Source: Prevotella sp.
GTDB lineage: Bacteria > Bacteroidota > Bacteroidia > Bacteroidales > Bacteroidaceae
Direction: 5' to 3'
Length of the DNA stretch: 64,000 bases
Assembly: GCA_024688365.1 (NCBI GenBank)
Contig: JAILEG010000036.1
Span: 1 to 64,000, forward strand
Part shown: positions 45,601 to 54,613 of the stretch, piece after piece
Numbering within the stretch: position 1 is the stretch's first letter
How the letters are laid out: each line of letters starts with the position of its first letter
The notes under the pieces: model-generated
The model's database searches: none
What the model was told of the DNA's origin: nothing
The model's input: only the letters and a program-made list of their open reading frames with translations
Translations under genes and position numbers: made by a program

Positions 45601-47622
45601 CCCACCGTGGTTTCCGGACTGATCTCGCATATCGGCACAGCCATGACCCTTCAAGGAAGCGACTATCTTATCAAGGCCATGCAGGCATTGGGCAAGGATC
45701 ATCTTGTTGCAGGCGGATACGGCACGGAGAAACGCACCGTTCTGACTGAGATTATCCGGTCCTCCTTCCCTCTGCCATCCGACACACCCAACTCGCTCAG
45801 CCGTATCAGCAGTGACCGGCTGCTGGAACTTGCCTACTTCGCCCCACAATGGCAGGCTCTTGTCAAGGCATACCTTGGCTGGGAAGGATTCGATTTGGCT
45901 TACTACTACTTCATAGCACACACGAAGGAGATGAGCTATGATGAGAAACGGGCTGCCACAGTACTCTATACCGACCTTGCACCCGAAGACCTTACCGACG
46001 GTGCCTTCGATGAACGACTTTTCCACGAAGCTTACACAACAGTGGGTGAGAAACGGTTCGACCTTTTCTACAAGGCTGCCCGATACATTGGCAACAGCAA
46101 TTTCCACAGCCGCGCACGCCGCTTTGCCGACACTGCTTTGGGGAAGATAAGCGAGGATACAATAACCGAACAGATACTGACGAAGCGCAACAAGGATGCA
46201 CTCTGTTCCCTGGGACTTCTCCCTGACAGGAGCGATGAGGCTTTGCAATGCCGCTACCAACTCATACAACGCTTTCTGAAAGATTCAAAGCAATATGGGG
46301 CGCAACGTCAGGCATCGGAGAAACGGGCATGCGAGATTGCCCTGCTGAACCTCTCACGGGGAGCAGGATATGCTGACCCCATCCAGCTGACATGGCGGAT
46401 GGAGAGCCTGCAAGTGGCAGAGAATGCCGAATATCTCAACGGTATCAGTGTCGAGGATTACACACTGTCGCTGAACATTGCCGCTGACGGAACAAACAGA
46501 CTCAGCATCAGGCAAGGAGAGAAGAAGCTGAAAAGCGTACCCACTAAAATAAAAAAACATCCCGACTACCTCCGCATTGCCACTATGGGCAGGGAATGGA
46601 CACAGCAATACCGTCGCGCCAGAGCGATGATGGAAGACATGATGATTCGCCAGACACCCTTGCGCCCGCAGGATGCCGAGGTGATAGCACACAATCCAAT
46701 CGTCAGTCCGATGTTCCGGCAGTTGCTTCTCAGCCAAGGCAGTACCATCGGCTTTTACACAGATGAAGGCTTGGAGACGCTAAGCGGCATCAAGGCAATG
46801 GATTCAAGTGCCCCACTGACCATCACCCATGCCTGCCAACTCTATAATGACCACTCGTGGTCGGCCTGGCAGCATTTCGTTTTCAGCCGGAAGATGGTGC
46901 AACCCTTCAAGCAGGTGTTCCGTGAGATTTATGTCCCAACACCTGATGAGGCAGGGAGCTATGAGTCACGACGTTACAGTGGCTACCAGATACAGGTGAG
47001 ACAAACCGCAGCAGCACTGCGCAGCCGAGGATGGACCGCCGACTATGAAAGCGGCTTGCGCAAGGTGTTCTACAGGCAGGGCATCGCTGTTGAGCTGTAT
47101 GCTGAAGCCGACTGGTTCAGTCCTGCCGATGTGGAGGCACCTGCAATTGAGTATGTCAGCTTCTATCCTACACGCAGTCACGAACACCTGAAGATTGAGG
47201 ATATTGACCCGATACTCTACAGTGAGGTGATGCGTGATGTGGACATGGCGGTCAGCATCGCCTTTGTAGGTGGTGTAGACCCCGAGACACACAACTCCAC
47301 CAAGGAACTGCGTGCTGTCATAGCTGAGTGTACGGCAGAACTGCTGAAGCTCAGCAATGTCACCATTTCCGACAATTTCATTCACATCCGTGGCACACTC
47401 GCCAATTACACCGTCCACCTCGGTTCAGGCATCGTACGTCAGGTGGGTGGCATGGAGATTCCTATTGTACCCGTCCACAGTCAGCATCGTGGCAAACTCT
47501 ATCTCCCCTTCATGGACGAAGACCCCAAGACCGTGGAGATTATCTCAAAGATGGTGCTGCTGGCAGAAGACAACAAACTGAAAGACCCTACTATCTTGCA
47601 GGCTATCAAGCGGAATCTATAA
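42673..47622 (+). CDS. giant DUF4132 (MolR/YehI-like) domain protein
   Basis: 1649 residues, no signal peptide. The N-terminal two thirds are helical HEAT-like repeats (probably the DUF5724 region). The C-terminal 380 residues match the DUF4132 pattern: ADPIQLTWRMESLQVAEN, VPTKIKKHPDYLRIATMGREWTQQYRRARAMMEDMM, WSAWQHFVFSRKMVQPFKQVFREIY, YQIQVRQTAAALRSRGW. Escherichia coli YehI/MolR has this domain and is encoded beside a MoxR ATPase, a VWA protein and a SWIM protein; none of these is present here. ATG 42673 is chosen; a GTG 21 nt upstream is less likely. Function unknown. Confidence 0.8.
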   Translation: MKTKEDLLAHCRQYVDSISLWQCNIWEKTIVAYCKENDYSLDTYNDIPTKLEDQKRFTLLNVSQFLLAGGHLPHILPKEYAQLLEIYIKGIGNLSDTKGLFRIDVREKKTVEGNTSRLSAIYRSFFAAAAYGLTIDELVRGQIPDMGGGYFHVSYAPVLTAAILHGDTKAIEAVKQVLTSENNVGILTHDLITAIECNSNEELHSLLLDVLRAAKLQEGLRQSIVECGNEYNLTFYKRLLDVIAEENMLRYSSVRRSVQTWAGLGYAAVTDKDIKTIFEGIRRFLFHPEERTKAYVSDNALHVYLALYSAGSEDFTVAQHDALQLIDSEAPLQNRIAAIYYLDRSDHFEVTKHLSFFAQHLDDKFLLAFLVQQLHTEAWAEKVCYGTVKPVTGEKQRLFLTLFNHIFARQKEIKAKEVFKFKGFEWFSIQLERCNYVNALWFFASHLKTSESINDLLTMKLPTGEISFLCDYTYIDKEHSKPPVNSFMRHYYPLGSAEARRQFLIRTIFNSKDKVFNLLLSYFHSETFTEAEVKEIEKKLQSKVSDTRNKAVQALLTLPYTQLHAAYGRLLTTKGDHITAALTELREGNTQLTKDFAITAGASLAIEPIDYPGAEEGYGLYKVGTIPDIRPYNPFESSAEKKSLIGKLIGKVTGSNRADASLVFSYTYEELHKLYADLEKIIIDNADKEYKPHWGEAMTLGEKEFLHVGSEYSLDCLPYPELWKGFVADHPIKDEDLLGIDIMLRHIDNAHFYTLIELEADNNPFGRHDMCGKWKYAGHFKVIIEDLLTEVQKRNPTALFNAAYNLLALFYFYCPSNKFKNIYSKYTPSEGGIFGHYAFTGARSYAEACWQSETEKTRLTELLIAMYPKYVVNGDDDTPYWADRFFPNLLLLSDYNLQDRISDNAVMEILLNKDGYALRQECHAIYSHRANRLTIVYEKEEERDPRLNKEVYDNLRRFIDRIAQHLFKIELTRRNAPTVVSGLISHIGTAMTLQGSDYLIKAMQALGKDHLVAGGYGTEKRTVLTEIIRSSFPLPSDTPNSLSRISSDRLLELAYFAPQWQALVKAYLGWEGFDLAYYYFIAHTKEMSYDEKRAATVLYTDLAPEDLTDGAFDERLFHEAYTTVGEKRFDLFYKAARYIGNSNFHSRARRFADTALGKISEDTITEQILTKRNKDALCSLGLLPDRSDEALQCRYQLIQRFLKDSKQYGAQRQASEKRACEIALLNLSRGAGYADPIQLTWRMESLQVAENAEYLNGISVEDYTLSLNIAADGTNRLSIRQGEKKLKSVPTKIKKHPDYLRIATMGREWTQQYRRARAMMEDMMIRQTPLRPQDAEVIAHNPIVSPMFRQLLLSQGSTIGFYTDEGLETLSGIKAMDSSAPLTITHACQLYNDHSWSAWQHFVFSRKMVQPFKQVFREIYVPTPDEAGSYESRRYSGYQIQVRQTAAALRSRGWTADYESGLRKVFYRQGIAVELYAEADWFSPADVEAPAIEYVSFYPTRSHEHLKIEDIDPILYSEVMRDVDMAVSIAFVGGVDPETHNSTKELRAVIAECTAELLKLSNVTISDNFIHIRGTLANYTVHLGSGIVRQVGGMEIPIVPVHSQHRGKLYLPFMDEDPKTVEIISKMVLLAEDNKLKDPTILQAIKRNL

Positions 47623-47673
47623 TCCAATGCCCCTTAGCATCGCTTTATACCTCATATATTCACCTATCCTATT

Positions 47674-47703
47674 GGACTGGATTCCTGATTTGGAGTCCAG
47701 TCC
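47674..47703 (+). terminator. hairpin after the DUF4132-type gene
   Basis: Twelve-bp stem GGACTGGATTCC/GGAGTCCAGTCC (one G-T pair) with a 6-nt loop, followed by TTCTGTTT, 51 nt past the gene end. The remaining gap to 48028 shows no gene. Confidence 0.6.
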
Positions 47704-48028
47704 TTCTGTTTACATCATCTGCATTGCAGAAGAAAAATGTTCATGCCCTCATATTATCCGCAATAATTACTTTGCACGAACCATCCTGTCTTTGCCTAAA
47801 AACCAGCCGAAAACATATCAGTCCAGTACCAGACTTGCACAAAGCACACTGATTTTATCCAGTCCCCAAGGATATATCAGACATGATTAGGGCCAACCAC
47901 ATCCTGAAACACAGGTGGAAAGGAACGTACTGCTGTCTGACCCAAGCCAATATCCCCAGTAAGCAAGTCGTAACAACATTGGAATTATATTGCAATAAGG
48001 GTGCAAAGCTCCTGTAATATGGATCCTG

Positions 48029-48036
48029 TACCTTTG
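48029..48036 (+). promoter_or_regulatory. -7 box of the TonB receptor/lipoprotein unit
   Basis: TACCTTTG, 41 nt before the receptor ATG at 48078. Confidence 0.55.
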
Positions 48037-48077
48037 CCGACGTGAAATGAAAATCATTATCAGTATTGAAACAAAAG

Positions 48078-50771
48078 ATGGATATAAGCAAAAAAAAGCT
48101 GACAACAATGCTGCTTGCGGTTTCTGCCTTACACGTATCTGCCCAGCAGATTGCCGGACGCATTATTGACAAAAACACAAAAGAACCACTCATCGGTGCC
48201 GTAGTTGAGGTTGAAGGGACAACATTGAAAGGAGTAGCTGACATTGACGGTGAGTTCCATATAAATGGACTGCCAGAGAATTCCTACACCTTATCTATAA
48301 AATATATAGGGTATAAACCAAAGAGGATAAAGGGCACAGCGGTCAAGAACTCCAACCAGGATGATAGGACGATGACCGTTGAAATGATTACGGATGAGCA
48401 GCAGCTGAAAGGGGTCACGGTAAGTGCCATAAAAAGAACAAACACAGAAGCGGCAGCCATACAAACCCTAAAGAGCAGTTCGGTCATTCTCAGCAATGTA
48501 TCGGCACAGGAGATACAGAAGACACAAGACAGCAATGCTGGAGAGGTCATCCGTCGCATACCAGGCATAAGCATCATCGAGGACAAGTTTGTCATGGTCC
48601 GTGGACTTTCACAACGATACAACAATGTATGGATCAACGGCGGAGCAGTCCCAAGCAGTGAGGCTGACAGCAGGGCCTTCTCCTTCGACATCATACCAAG
48701 TTCACAGATTGACAACCTTACCATCGTGAAGACACCCTCAGCTCCCTATCCAGCTGACTATACAGGTGGATTCATCATCATAAACACGAAGGAGATTCCC
48801 ACACAGAACTATATATCCGTACAAGCAGGAAGCAACTGGAATGATGCTACCCATTTCAAAAGCTTCCTGAAGAACCAGAGAAATGAGAGCTGGTTCACAA
48901 AGACAATAACCCCTATAGCCGACTTGAGACTGTCAGCTACTACGGGGCAGCAATGGCATCTGAACGGGGCACGGCTCGGAATGGTAGCAGCCGTCAACTA
49001 CACAAAGGAGTACCGTACCATTACAGATATGGAAAACAACCTCTACGGTGTATATGATGCCTCCAATGACCGCAGGAATTACCTCCGTCACTCATCTGAT
49101 GACCAATATAATGCCAATGATAGGCTTGGAGCCATGCTGAACCTTACGCTTCTCAGCAGGAACGGCAATAACAAGTACCAGCTGAAGAACATTCTCAACC
49201 GACTGACCAACACTCGATATACCTGGCGCGAGGGTGTCACAGCCCAGGCAAACATGGAACATTCCGCGGAATACTATTACCGGACCAGGACAACATATAA
49301 CGGACAGATGACGGGAAGGCATACGGCATCCAGCGGCGATGCACTTGACTGGAGCATCGGCTATGCTTATGCCAACCGTTATCTCCCTGATCGCAGAAGG
49401 TACCTCGTTGACGACGCTCTTGAGACTGGCATATATGCCCTTAGTACCGGAAACGACATTTCCCGTGAATGGACAAAGCTTGACGAGCATATCCTGTCGG
49501 CAAATGCCAACTACTCGCATAAGTTTCAATTAGCATCCTGGGCACCCACGCTCATGGCTGGTGCATACGGAGAATACCGTAGCCGTAAATATACTACAGA
49601 AGAGAAAGTGTACAACTGGAACGCTGACAGCAATAATATGCCAGCTGGATTCCGCCACATGGATATCCCCTCTCTGCTGAGCAACAGAGAAAACTACGGT
49701 ACAGACAAACTCTACCTACTGGAGCTTTCACGATGGCGAAACAACTATCGTGGCCATAACACCCTTGGAGCAGGCTATCTCTCAGCCACTCTCCCTCTTG
49801 GGCAACTTGACATTCTCGCCGGAATCCGGTATGAATACAACGACATGGAACTCATCTCCAACACAAGGGATAATGAAAAGAGCGAGGCTGCACGACATTA
49901 CAAGACGCAAGACTTTTTCCCTTCCGTCAGCGCAACTTATAAATTCAACGACCAGCATCAGCTTCGCACAAGCTATGGACGTAGCATCAACCGACCTGAG
50001 TTCAGGGAAGTATCATCGTCGGTCTACTACGATTTCGACCTGGCATCCGACGTACAGGGCAATACCGAGCTGACCAGTTGCTACGTTGACAACCTCGACC
50101 TGCGCTGGGAATACTACCCCAGCAAGGGAGAATACATCTCACTGGCCACGTTCTACAAACATTTCAACAGTCCTATAGAATGGACCTACACCGTTGCCGG
50201 AGGCACCGACTTGATTTACTCCTACAAGAACGCTGTGAGTGCCAACAACTACGGAGTGGAACTTGACATACGGAAAGACCTATCAGGCATTGGACTGACC
50301 AACTTCAGCTGGTCATTTAACGGGGCACTGATCAAAAGCCGTGTGAAGTTTGAGGAAGGCAGCAAGGAGGAGAACCGGCCAATGCAGGGCCAGTCACCTT
50401 ACCTTATCAACACCGGGATTTTCTATCGGAACGAGAAAGCGCAATTACAGGCAGCCCTGCTCTACAACCGCATAGGCAAGAGAATCATCGGAGTCGGAAG
50501 GAGTGAAGGATCAGTGACTGGTGAGGAGACAGCTCGCATTCCTGACAGTTATGAAATGCCACGCAACACCATCGACTTCTCCATGACCAAGAAATTCGGA
50601 ACACATTGGGAAGCCAGATTGAATGTCCGTGACCTCTTGGACGAGAAAGTCTACTATAAGCAATTTGCAAATGTAACCTATTCTGATGGAACTCACAGAG
50701 AGGTGGAAGAAATAACACGCAGTTTCAAACCAGGAAGAAACATTGGCTTATCAATAGAATATAAATTTTAA
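48078..50771 (+). CDS. TonB-dependent receptor with carboxypeptidase-regulatory domain
   Basis: 897 residues. Signal peptide (SALHVSA-Q), a CarboxypepD_reg domain at about 22-105 (GRIIDKNTKEPLIGAVVEV, then YIGYKPKRIKG), a plug (AGEVIRRIPGISIIEDKFVMVRGLSQRYN) and a 22-strand barrel ending in ...RNIGLSIEYKF. Its partner is the lipoprotein gene 9 nt downstream; SusC/SusD pairing is not seen because the partner lacks SusD features. The ATG at 48078 is chosen. An in-frame TTG lies 12 nt upstream. Confidence 0.9.
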   Translation: MDISKKKLTTMLLAVSALHVSAQQIAGRIIDKNTKEPLIGAVVEVEGTTLKGVADIDGEFHINGLPENSYTLSIKYIGYKPKRIKGTAVKNSNQDDRTMTVEMITDEQQLKGVTVSAIKRTNTEAAAIQTLKSSSVILSNVSAQEIQKTQDSNAGEVIRRIPGISIIEDKFVMVRGLSQRYNNVWINGGAVPSSEADSRAFSFDIIPSSQIDNLTIVKTPSAPYPADYTGGFIIINTKEIPTQNYISVQAGSNWNDATHFKSFLKNQRNESWFTKTITPIADLRLSATTGQQWHLNGARLGMVAAVNYTKEYRTITDMENNLYGVYDASNDRRNYLRHSSDDQYNANDRLGAMLNLTLLSRNGNNKYQLKNILNRLTNTRYTWREGVTAQANMEHSAEYYYRTRTTYNGQMTGRHTASSGDALDWSIGYAYANRYLPDRRRYLVDDALETGIYALSTGNDISREWTKLDEHILSANANYSHKFQLASWAPTLMAGAYGEYRSRKYTTEEKVYNWNADSNNMPAGFRHMDIPSLLSNRENYGTDKLYLLELSRWRNNYRGHNTLGAGYLSATLPLGQLDILAGIRYEYNDMELISNTRDNEKSEAARHYKTQDFFPSVSATYKFNDQHQLRTSYGRSINRPEFREVSSSVYYDFDLASDVQGNTELTSCYVDNLDLRWEYYPSKGEYISLATFYKHFNSPIEWTYTVAGGTDLIYSYKNAVSANNYGVELDIRKDLSGIGLTNFSWSFNGALIKSRVKFEEGSKEENRPMQGQSPYLINTGIFYRNEKAQLQAALLYNRIGKRIIGVGRSEGSVTGEETARIPDSYEMPRNTIDFSMTKKFGTHWEARLNVRDLLDEKVYYKQFANVTYSDGTHREVEEITRSFKPGRNIGLSIEYKF

Positions 50772-50780
50772 TAACTCTAA

Positions 50781-52331
50781 ATGATGAAAGTTATGAATGG
50801 TAAAAAGATGATTGGCTGTATGAGCCTCATGATGGCTGTAGCCGGGTTCACAGCATGTAGCAGCAGTGATGACGTTACTGAGGGCAAGGGAACGACACCC
50901 GAAAACACAAGCTACTTATGGTCAACCGACAATGGGCTGAAAGCCTGCGACCACATTCTCTTCGATGAGAAAGGAAATGAGAGCATCAGTGGCAGCGTTA
51001 TCGGTAATGGTGACCAGGAATTCGTATTCAAGGGAAAACAGACCTTAAAGAAAGGAACCTATCTGCTCAAGGGATGGGTATATATCGCCGACGGGGCGCA
51101 GCTTACCATTGAGCCAGGTACCATCATCAAGGGCAACAAGGATACCAAGGCAAGCCTTATCACAGAGCGTGGAGGACAGCTGATTGCCAAAGGAACAGCC
51201 AAGGAGCCTATTGTATTTACCTCAGAACAAGCGGCCGGAAACCGTAAGCCAGGCGACTGGGGAGGTGTCATCCTCTGCGGAAAGGCCACAAACAACCAGA
51301 CTGAGATGCAGATTGAGGGCGGCCCAAGAACCAAACATGGTGGCAACAATGATACTGACAATTCAGGGATCCTCGAATATGTACGTATTGAGTTCGCTGG
51401 TTATCCATTCCAGAAAGACAAGGAAATAAATGGTCTCACCCTTGGCTCTGTTGGCTCAGGCACAACTATTGACCATATCCAGGTATCCTACTCTAACGAC
51501 GACTCCTACGAATGGTTTGGCGGAACCGTAAATTGCAGGCATCTCATAGCCTATCATGGATGGGACGATGACTTCGACACAGACAACGGATATTCAGGTA
51601 ACGTACAGTTCGGGCTTTCCGTCCGCGACAGCAAGATTGCCGACACATCACAAAGCAACGGGTTTGAGAGCGACAACAGTGCTGACGGTTCTGCTGTAAG
51701 CCCATATACCACGGCTACTTTCTCTAACATTACCTTTGTAGGCCCTAAGCTTGACACACAGTTTACCAACTCAGTCGATTACATCACAGGAGGCTCAATG
51801 AATCCCAACAATGGAGCGGCACTCGGAAAATTCCAGGCTGCCATGCAGATCCGGCGCAACTCACGTCTCAACTGCCATAACTCTGTTGTGCTGGGATGGC
51901 CCATCGGACTGTTGCTCGACAATCAGAAAGGTGATACACAAGGAGCGGCAACGGCAGGAAGCCTGAAGGTTAACAACGTTTATTTTGCTGGTGTGGATGC
52001 GGTTGGTACTGATGCCAACAAATTGTATGATGATGTTCTCGTAACCGAATATGACAGCAACGGAAAACCTGTCACAGACAAGACACAGAAGAGCTTCTCT
52101 GCGACATGGTTCCCTAAGCAAAATGGGAACAAGGTTTTTGCCAACATCTCCGACCTGGCGTTTACAGCCAACGGATATATCCCAAGCCCAACAAGCCCCG
52201 TACTCAATGCCGCCAATTTCAGCAGTCTCAGTTCATGGTTCAGCAAAGTAAACTATATCGGAGCTTTTGCAGCAGCTGACAGCTGGATAGACAGCTGGAC
52301 CAACTTTGACCCACAGAACACAAAATACTAA
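50781..52331 (+). CDS. surface lipoprotein with beta-helix-like repeats
   Basis: 516 residues with a lipobox (MAVAGFTACSSSDD). The chain shows short repeated strands with regular turns (LKGWVYIADGAQLTIEPGTIIKG, LITERGGQLIAKGTAKEPIVF, LEYVRIEFAG, TIDHIQVSYSNDDSYEWFGG, CRHLIAYHGWDDDFDTDNGYSG), typical of right-handed beta-helix or pectate-lyase-like folds. Asp/Asn-rich loops could bind calcium or a ligand. It is translationally close to the TonB receptor and is probably its surface-exposed capture partner. Substrate unknown; no catalytic triad is evident. Confidence 0.75.
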   Translation: MMKVMNGKKMIGCMSLMMAVAGFTACSSSDDVTEGKGTTPENTSYLWSTDNGLKACDHILFDEKGNESISGSVIGNGDQEFVFKGKQTLKKGTYLLKGWVYIADGAQLTIEPGTIIKGNKDTKASLITERGGQLIAKGTAKEPIVFTSEQAAGNRKPGDWGGVILCGKATNNQTEMQIEGGPRTKHGGNNDTDNSGILEYVRIEFAGYPFQKDKEINGLTLGSVGSGTTIDHIQVSYSNDDSYEWFGGTVNCRHLIAYHGWDDDFDTDNGYSGNVQFGLSVRDSKIADTSQSNGFESDNSADGSAVSPYTTATFSNITFVGPKLDTQFTNSVDYITGGSMNPNNGAALGKFQAAMQIRRNSRLNCHNSVVLGWPIGLLLDNQKGDTQGAATAGSLKVNNVYFAGVDAVGTDANKLYDDVLVTEYDSNGKPVTDKTQKSFSATWFPKQNGNKVFANISDLAFTANGYIPSPTSPVLNAANFSSLSSWFSKVNYIGAFAAADSWIDSWTNFDPQNTKY

Positions 52332-52346
52332 ATTGCCCTATTTCTC

Positions 52347-52394
52347 AACATAAAAGCCTATCGGCACAAATAGATGCCGATAGGCTTTTATGTT
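52347..52394. terminator. strong bidirectional terminator
   Basis: Perfect 20-bp stem (52347-52366 with 52375-52394) with an 8-nt loop, between the convergent lipoprotein and glmM genes; its AAAA/TTTT tracts are in the stem itself. Confidence 0.85.
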
Positions 52395-52416
52395 GCTCTC
52401 AAATCAGAGAGGAGGC

Positions 52417-53808
52417 TTACTGCATATCATAGACAACCTGCATGAGCTTCTTGCCCAGGGCATCGGCAGCCTCCATCGTGTTGGCCTCGCTGTAGACACG
52501 GATGATGGGTTCGGTGTTTGACTTACGGAGGTGTACCCAGGCTTCAGGGAAGTCAAGCTTCACACCGTCAATATCAGTCACCTGCACATCCTTCTCCTGG
52601 CCATACAACTCTTTCACACGCACGAGGATAGCATCCACATCCGTCTCTGGTGTAAGGTCAATGCGGTTCTTGGCAATGAAATACTCTGGGAATGTCTTGC
52701 GCAACTCACTTGCCTTCATACCCTTCTGCGCCAGCGAGCTGAGGAAAAGGGCTATGCCTACAAGCGCATCGCGGCCATAATGGCTCTCCGGATAGATAAC
52801 ACCACCATTGCCTTCGCCGCCAATGACAGCCCCGACTTCCTTCATCTTCGTTGTAACGTTGACCTCACCCACCGCAGCAGCATAATACTTGCAGCCATGC
52901 CGCTCAGTCACATCACGCAAGGCACGGGTCGAGGAGAGATTGCTGACGGTGCTTCCCTTCACATGGTCGAGAATGTAATCAGCAACGGTAACGAGCGTGT
53001 ACTCCTCACCATACATCTTGCCGTTCTCCTGGATGAATGCCAGACGGTCAACATCAGGATCAACAACAATACCAAGGTCATAGCCACCCTTCGCCACCTC
53101 GTCCATAATCCCCGTGAGATTCTTCTCTATTGGCTCCGGATTATGGGCAAAGTCGCCTGTAGCCTCACCGTTGAGGAACTTATACTCTACACCCAGACGG
53201 TCGAGCAGCTTGGGCAGAATGACACCACCGACAGAGTTGACTGTATCGACAACAACACGGAACTTACGGTTCCTGACAGCCTCAAGGTCGAGCAGCTCAA
53301 GATTCATGACAGCCTCAATATGGCGGTCATCAAAAGTGTTGTCATCCGTATAAGCACCCAGCCCGTCAACATCAGCATAGTCAAAATCCTCCCGTGCCGC
53401 AATATCCAGCACCTCAGCACCGTCAGCAGCCGTAAGGAACTCGCCTTCCTCATTGAGAAGCTTCAGGGCATTCCAGTGGCGTGGGTTGTGGGATGCCGTG
53501 ATGATGATACCGCCATCAGCACCGCTCATACGCACGGCCAGCTCTGTTGTTGGGGTTGTTGCCAGCCCGATGTTGATGACATCAGCACCGATACCCATCA
53601 GTGTTCCACAGACAACATTCTTCACCATCGGTCCCGATATGCGCGCATCACGTCCGACAACTATCTTCAGTTTCTTCCCCGGATGCTTGCGGGCAATGAA
53701 CGTAGCATAAGCTGAAGTAAACTTGACGATGTCCAGCGGGTTCAGAGTGTCTCCCGCACGACCTCCGATGGTTCCACGGATGCCGGAAATAGATTTAATA
53801 AGTGTCAT
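52417..53808 (-). CDS. glmM: phosphoglucosamine mutase (phosphohexomutase)
   Basis: 463 residues of the alpha-D-phosphohexomutase superfamily. Active-site phosphoserine in TASHNP, metal-binding DPDVDR, sugar-binding GEGNGG and the C-terminal phosphate loop RKSNTEPIIRVYSE. Converts glucosamine-6-P to glucosamine-1-P for UDP-GlcNAc. Motifs fit the Bacteroidales GlmM/PMM lineage; phosphomannomutase activity cannot be excluded. The long antisense reading frame over it is a shadow. Confidence 0.92.
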   Translation of the reverse strand: MTLIKSISGIRGTIGGRAGDTLNPLDIVKFTSAYATFIARKHPGKKLKIVVGRDARISGPMVKNVVCGTLMGIGADVINIGLATTPTTELAVRMSGADGGIIITASHNPRHWNALKLLNEEGEFLTAADGAEVLDIAAREDFDYADVDGLGAYTDDNTFDDRHIEAVMNLELLDLEAVRNRKFRVVVDTVNSVGGVILPKLLDRLGVEYKFLNGEATGDFAHNPEPIEKNLTGIMDEVAKGGYDLGIVVDPDVDRLAFIQENGKMYGEEYTLVTVADYILDHVKGSTVSNLSSTRALRDVTERHGCKYYAAAVGEVNVTTKMKEVGAVIGGEGNGGVIYPESHYGRDALVGIALFLSSLAQKGMKASELRKTFPEYFIAKNRIDLTPETDVDAILVRVKELYGQEKDVQVTDIDGVKLDFPEAWVHLRKSNTEPIIRVYSEANTMEAADALGKKLMQVVYDMQ

Positions 53809-53886
53809 ACTTAATATGTTTCTGAGGGTAATCCCTCCATTGTAACTTCATTGCCAGCAGCTTTCCAGCCCCTTTGCCGGCACCTG

Positions 53887-54525
53887 TCAGAGACCACGCT
53901 GGAAAGTAAGGTCATAGAAACAGGGATAGACGCTCTGCGATGCATTGATCTGTCCCTGCTGTGAGGGCACTATCAGCTTCACATGTGCCAACTCCGAGGA
54001 AGCTGTGGCCAGTCGGCCCAGGTTGACATAAGTCATCGGAACCAGCCAGCCTGCCGGGACTGACGTACTCCTATAAGCATTATACATCACGCTGGACGAG
54101 GCATCAAATGATGCCGTGTAGGTTCCGCTGGTATTGGTGACCGACATCTTGTCGACCACACCACTATAATAAAGGACATTGTTTGTCAGCTGAAGCGTGT
54201 CAGTCAGCAGGTTGCGCTCAGAGAAGCGGCACAGCACCGTGGCCGTCTCACCCTTCCGGATAGGCGTCCCCGTCCCTTTCTTCACCAACTGCATATAGAC
54301 ACCTGAGCTGGAGAACAGGACGTACTGGTTCTTTGAAACGTCCGTTGTGTTCCCCTGCTTTTCAAACTGTGCCTCATTGATGACGTTGATACCCTGCTTC
54401 ACGATGTAAGCATTGATGGCATCTCTTTCCCGGTCAAGCTGCTCTGCATAAGTCTCAGTCTTGTTACAGGAACTGAACGCCAGCACACCAGCCAGCATCA
54501 CAAGGAGAAAGGTTATCTTCTTCAT
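53887..54525 (-). CDS. DUF4827 family lipoprotein (FKBP-like)
   Basis: 212 residues with a lipobox (VLAFSSCNK). The mature protein has the DUF4827 pattern: ETYAEQLDRERDAINAYIVKQGI, then VYMQLVKKGTGTPIRKGETATVLCRFSE, the latter reminiscent of the FKBP peptidyl-prolyl isomerase fold, and a closing Tyr/Phe-rich strand. Function unknown; likely anchored in the envelope. Its place next to glmM is common in Bacteroidales. Confidence 0.8.
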   Translation of the reverse strand: MKKITFLLVMLAGVLAFSSCNKTETYAEQLDRERDAINAYIVKQGINVINEAQFEKQGNTTDVSKNQYVLFSSSGVYMQLVKKGTGTPIRKGETATVLCRFSERNLLTDTLQLTNNVLYYSGVVDKMSVTNTSGTYTASFDASSSVMYNAYRSTSVPAGWLVPMTYVNLGRLATASSELAHVKLIVPSQQGQINASQSVYPCFYDLTFQRGL

Positions 54526-54554
54526 TCTTCTTTTTTGCGTTTAAATATGTCGTG

Positions 54555-54562
54555 CAAAGGTA
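54555..54562 (-). promoter_or_regulatory. -7 box of the DUF4827-glmM unit
   Basis: TACCTTTG on the minus strand, 30 nt upstream of the DUF4827 start. Confidence 0.55.
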
Positions 54563-54613
54563 AGAAAAGTATTTAGAAAGGTGAAATAACTAATTAGAAA
54601 ATATATTAAATCA

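Noticed and set aside
47627..47890. 87-residue open frame after the DUF4132-type gene
   Set aside because: It covers the terminator hairpin, has no promoter and shows no motif.
52531..53715. Long open frame (394 residues) antisense to glmM
   Set aside because: All glmM active-site motifs are on the other strand. The antisense frame is a by-product of codon bias.
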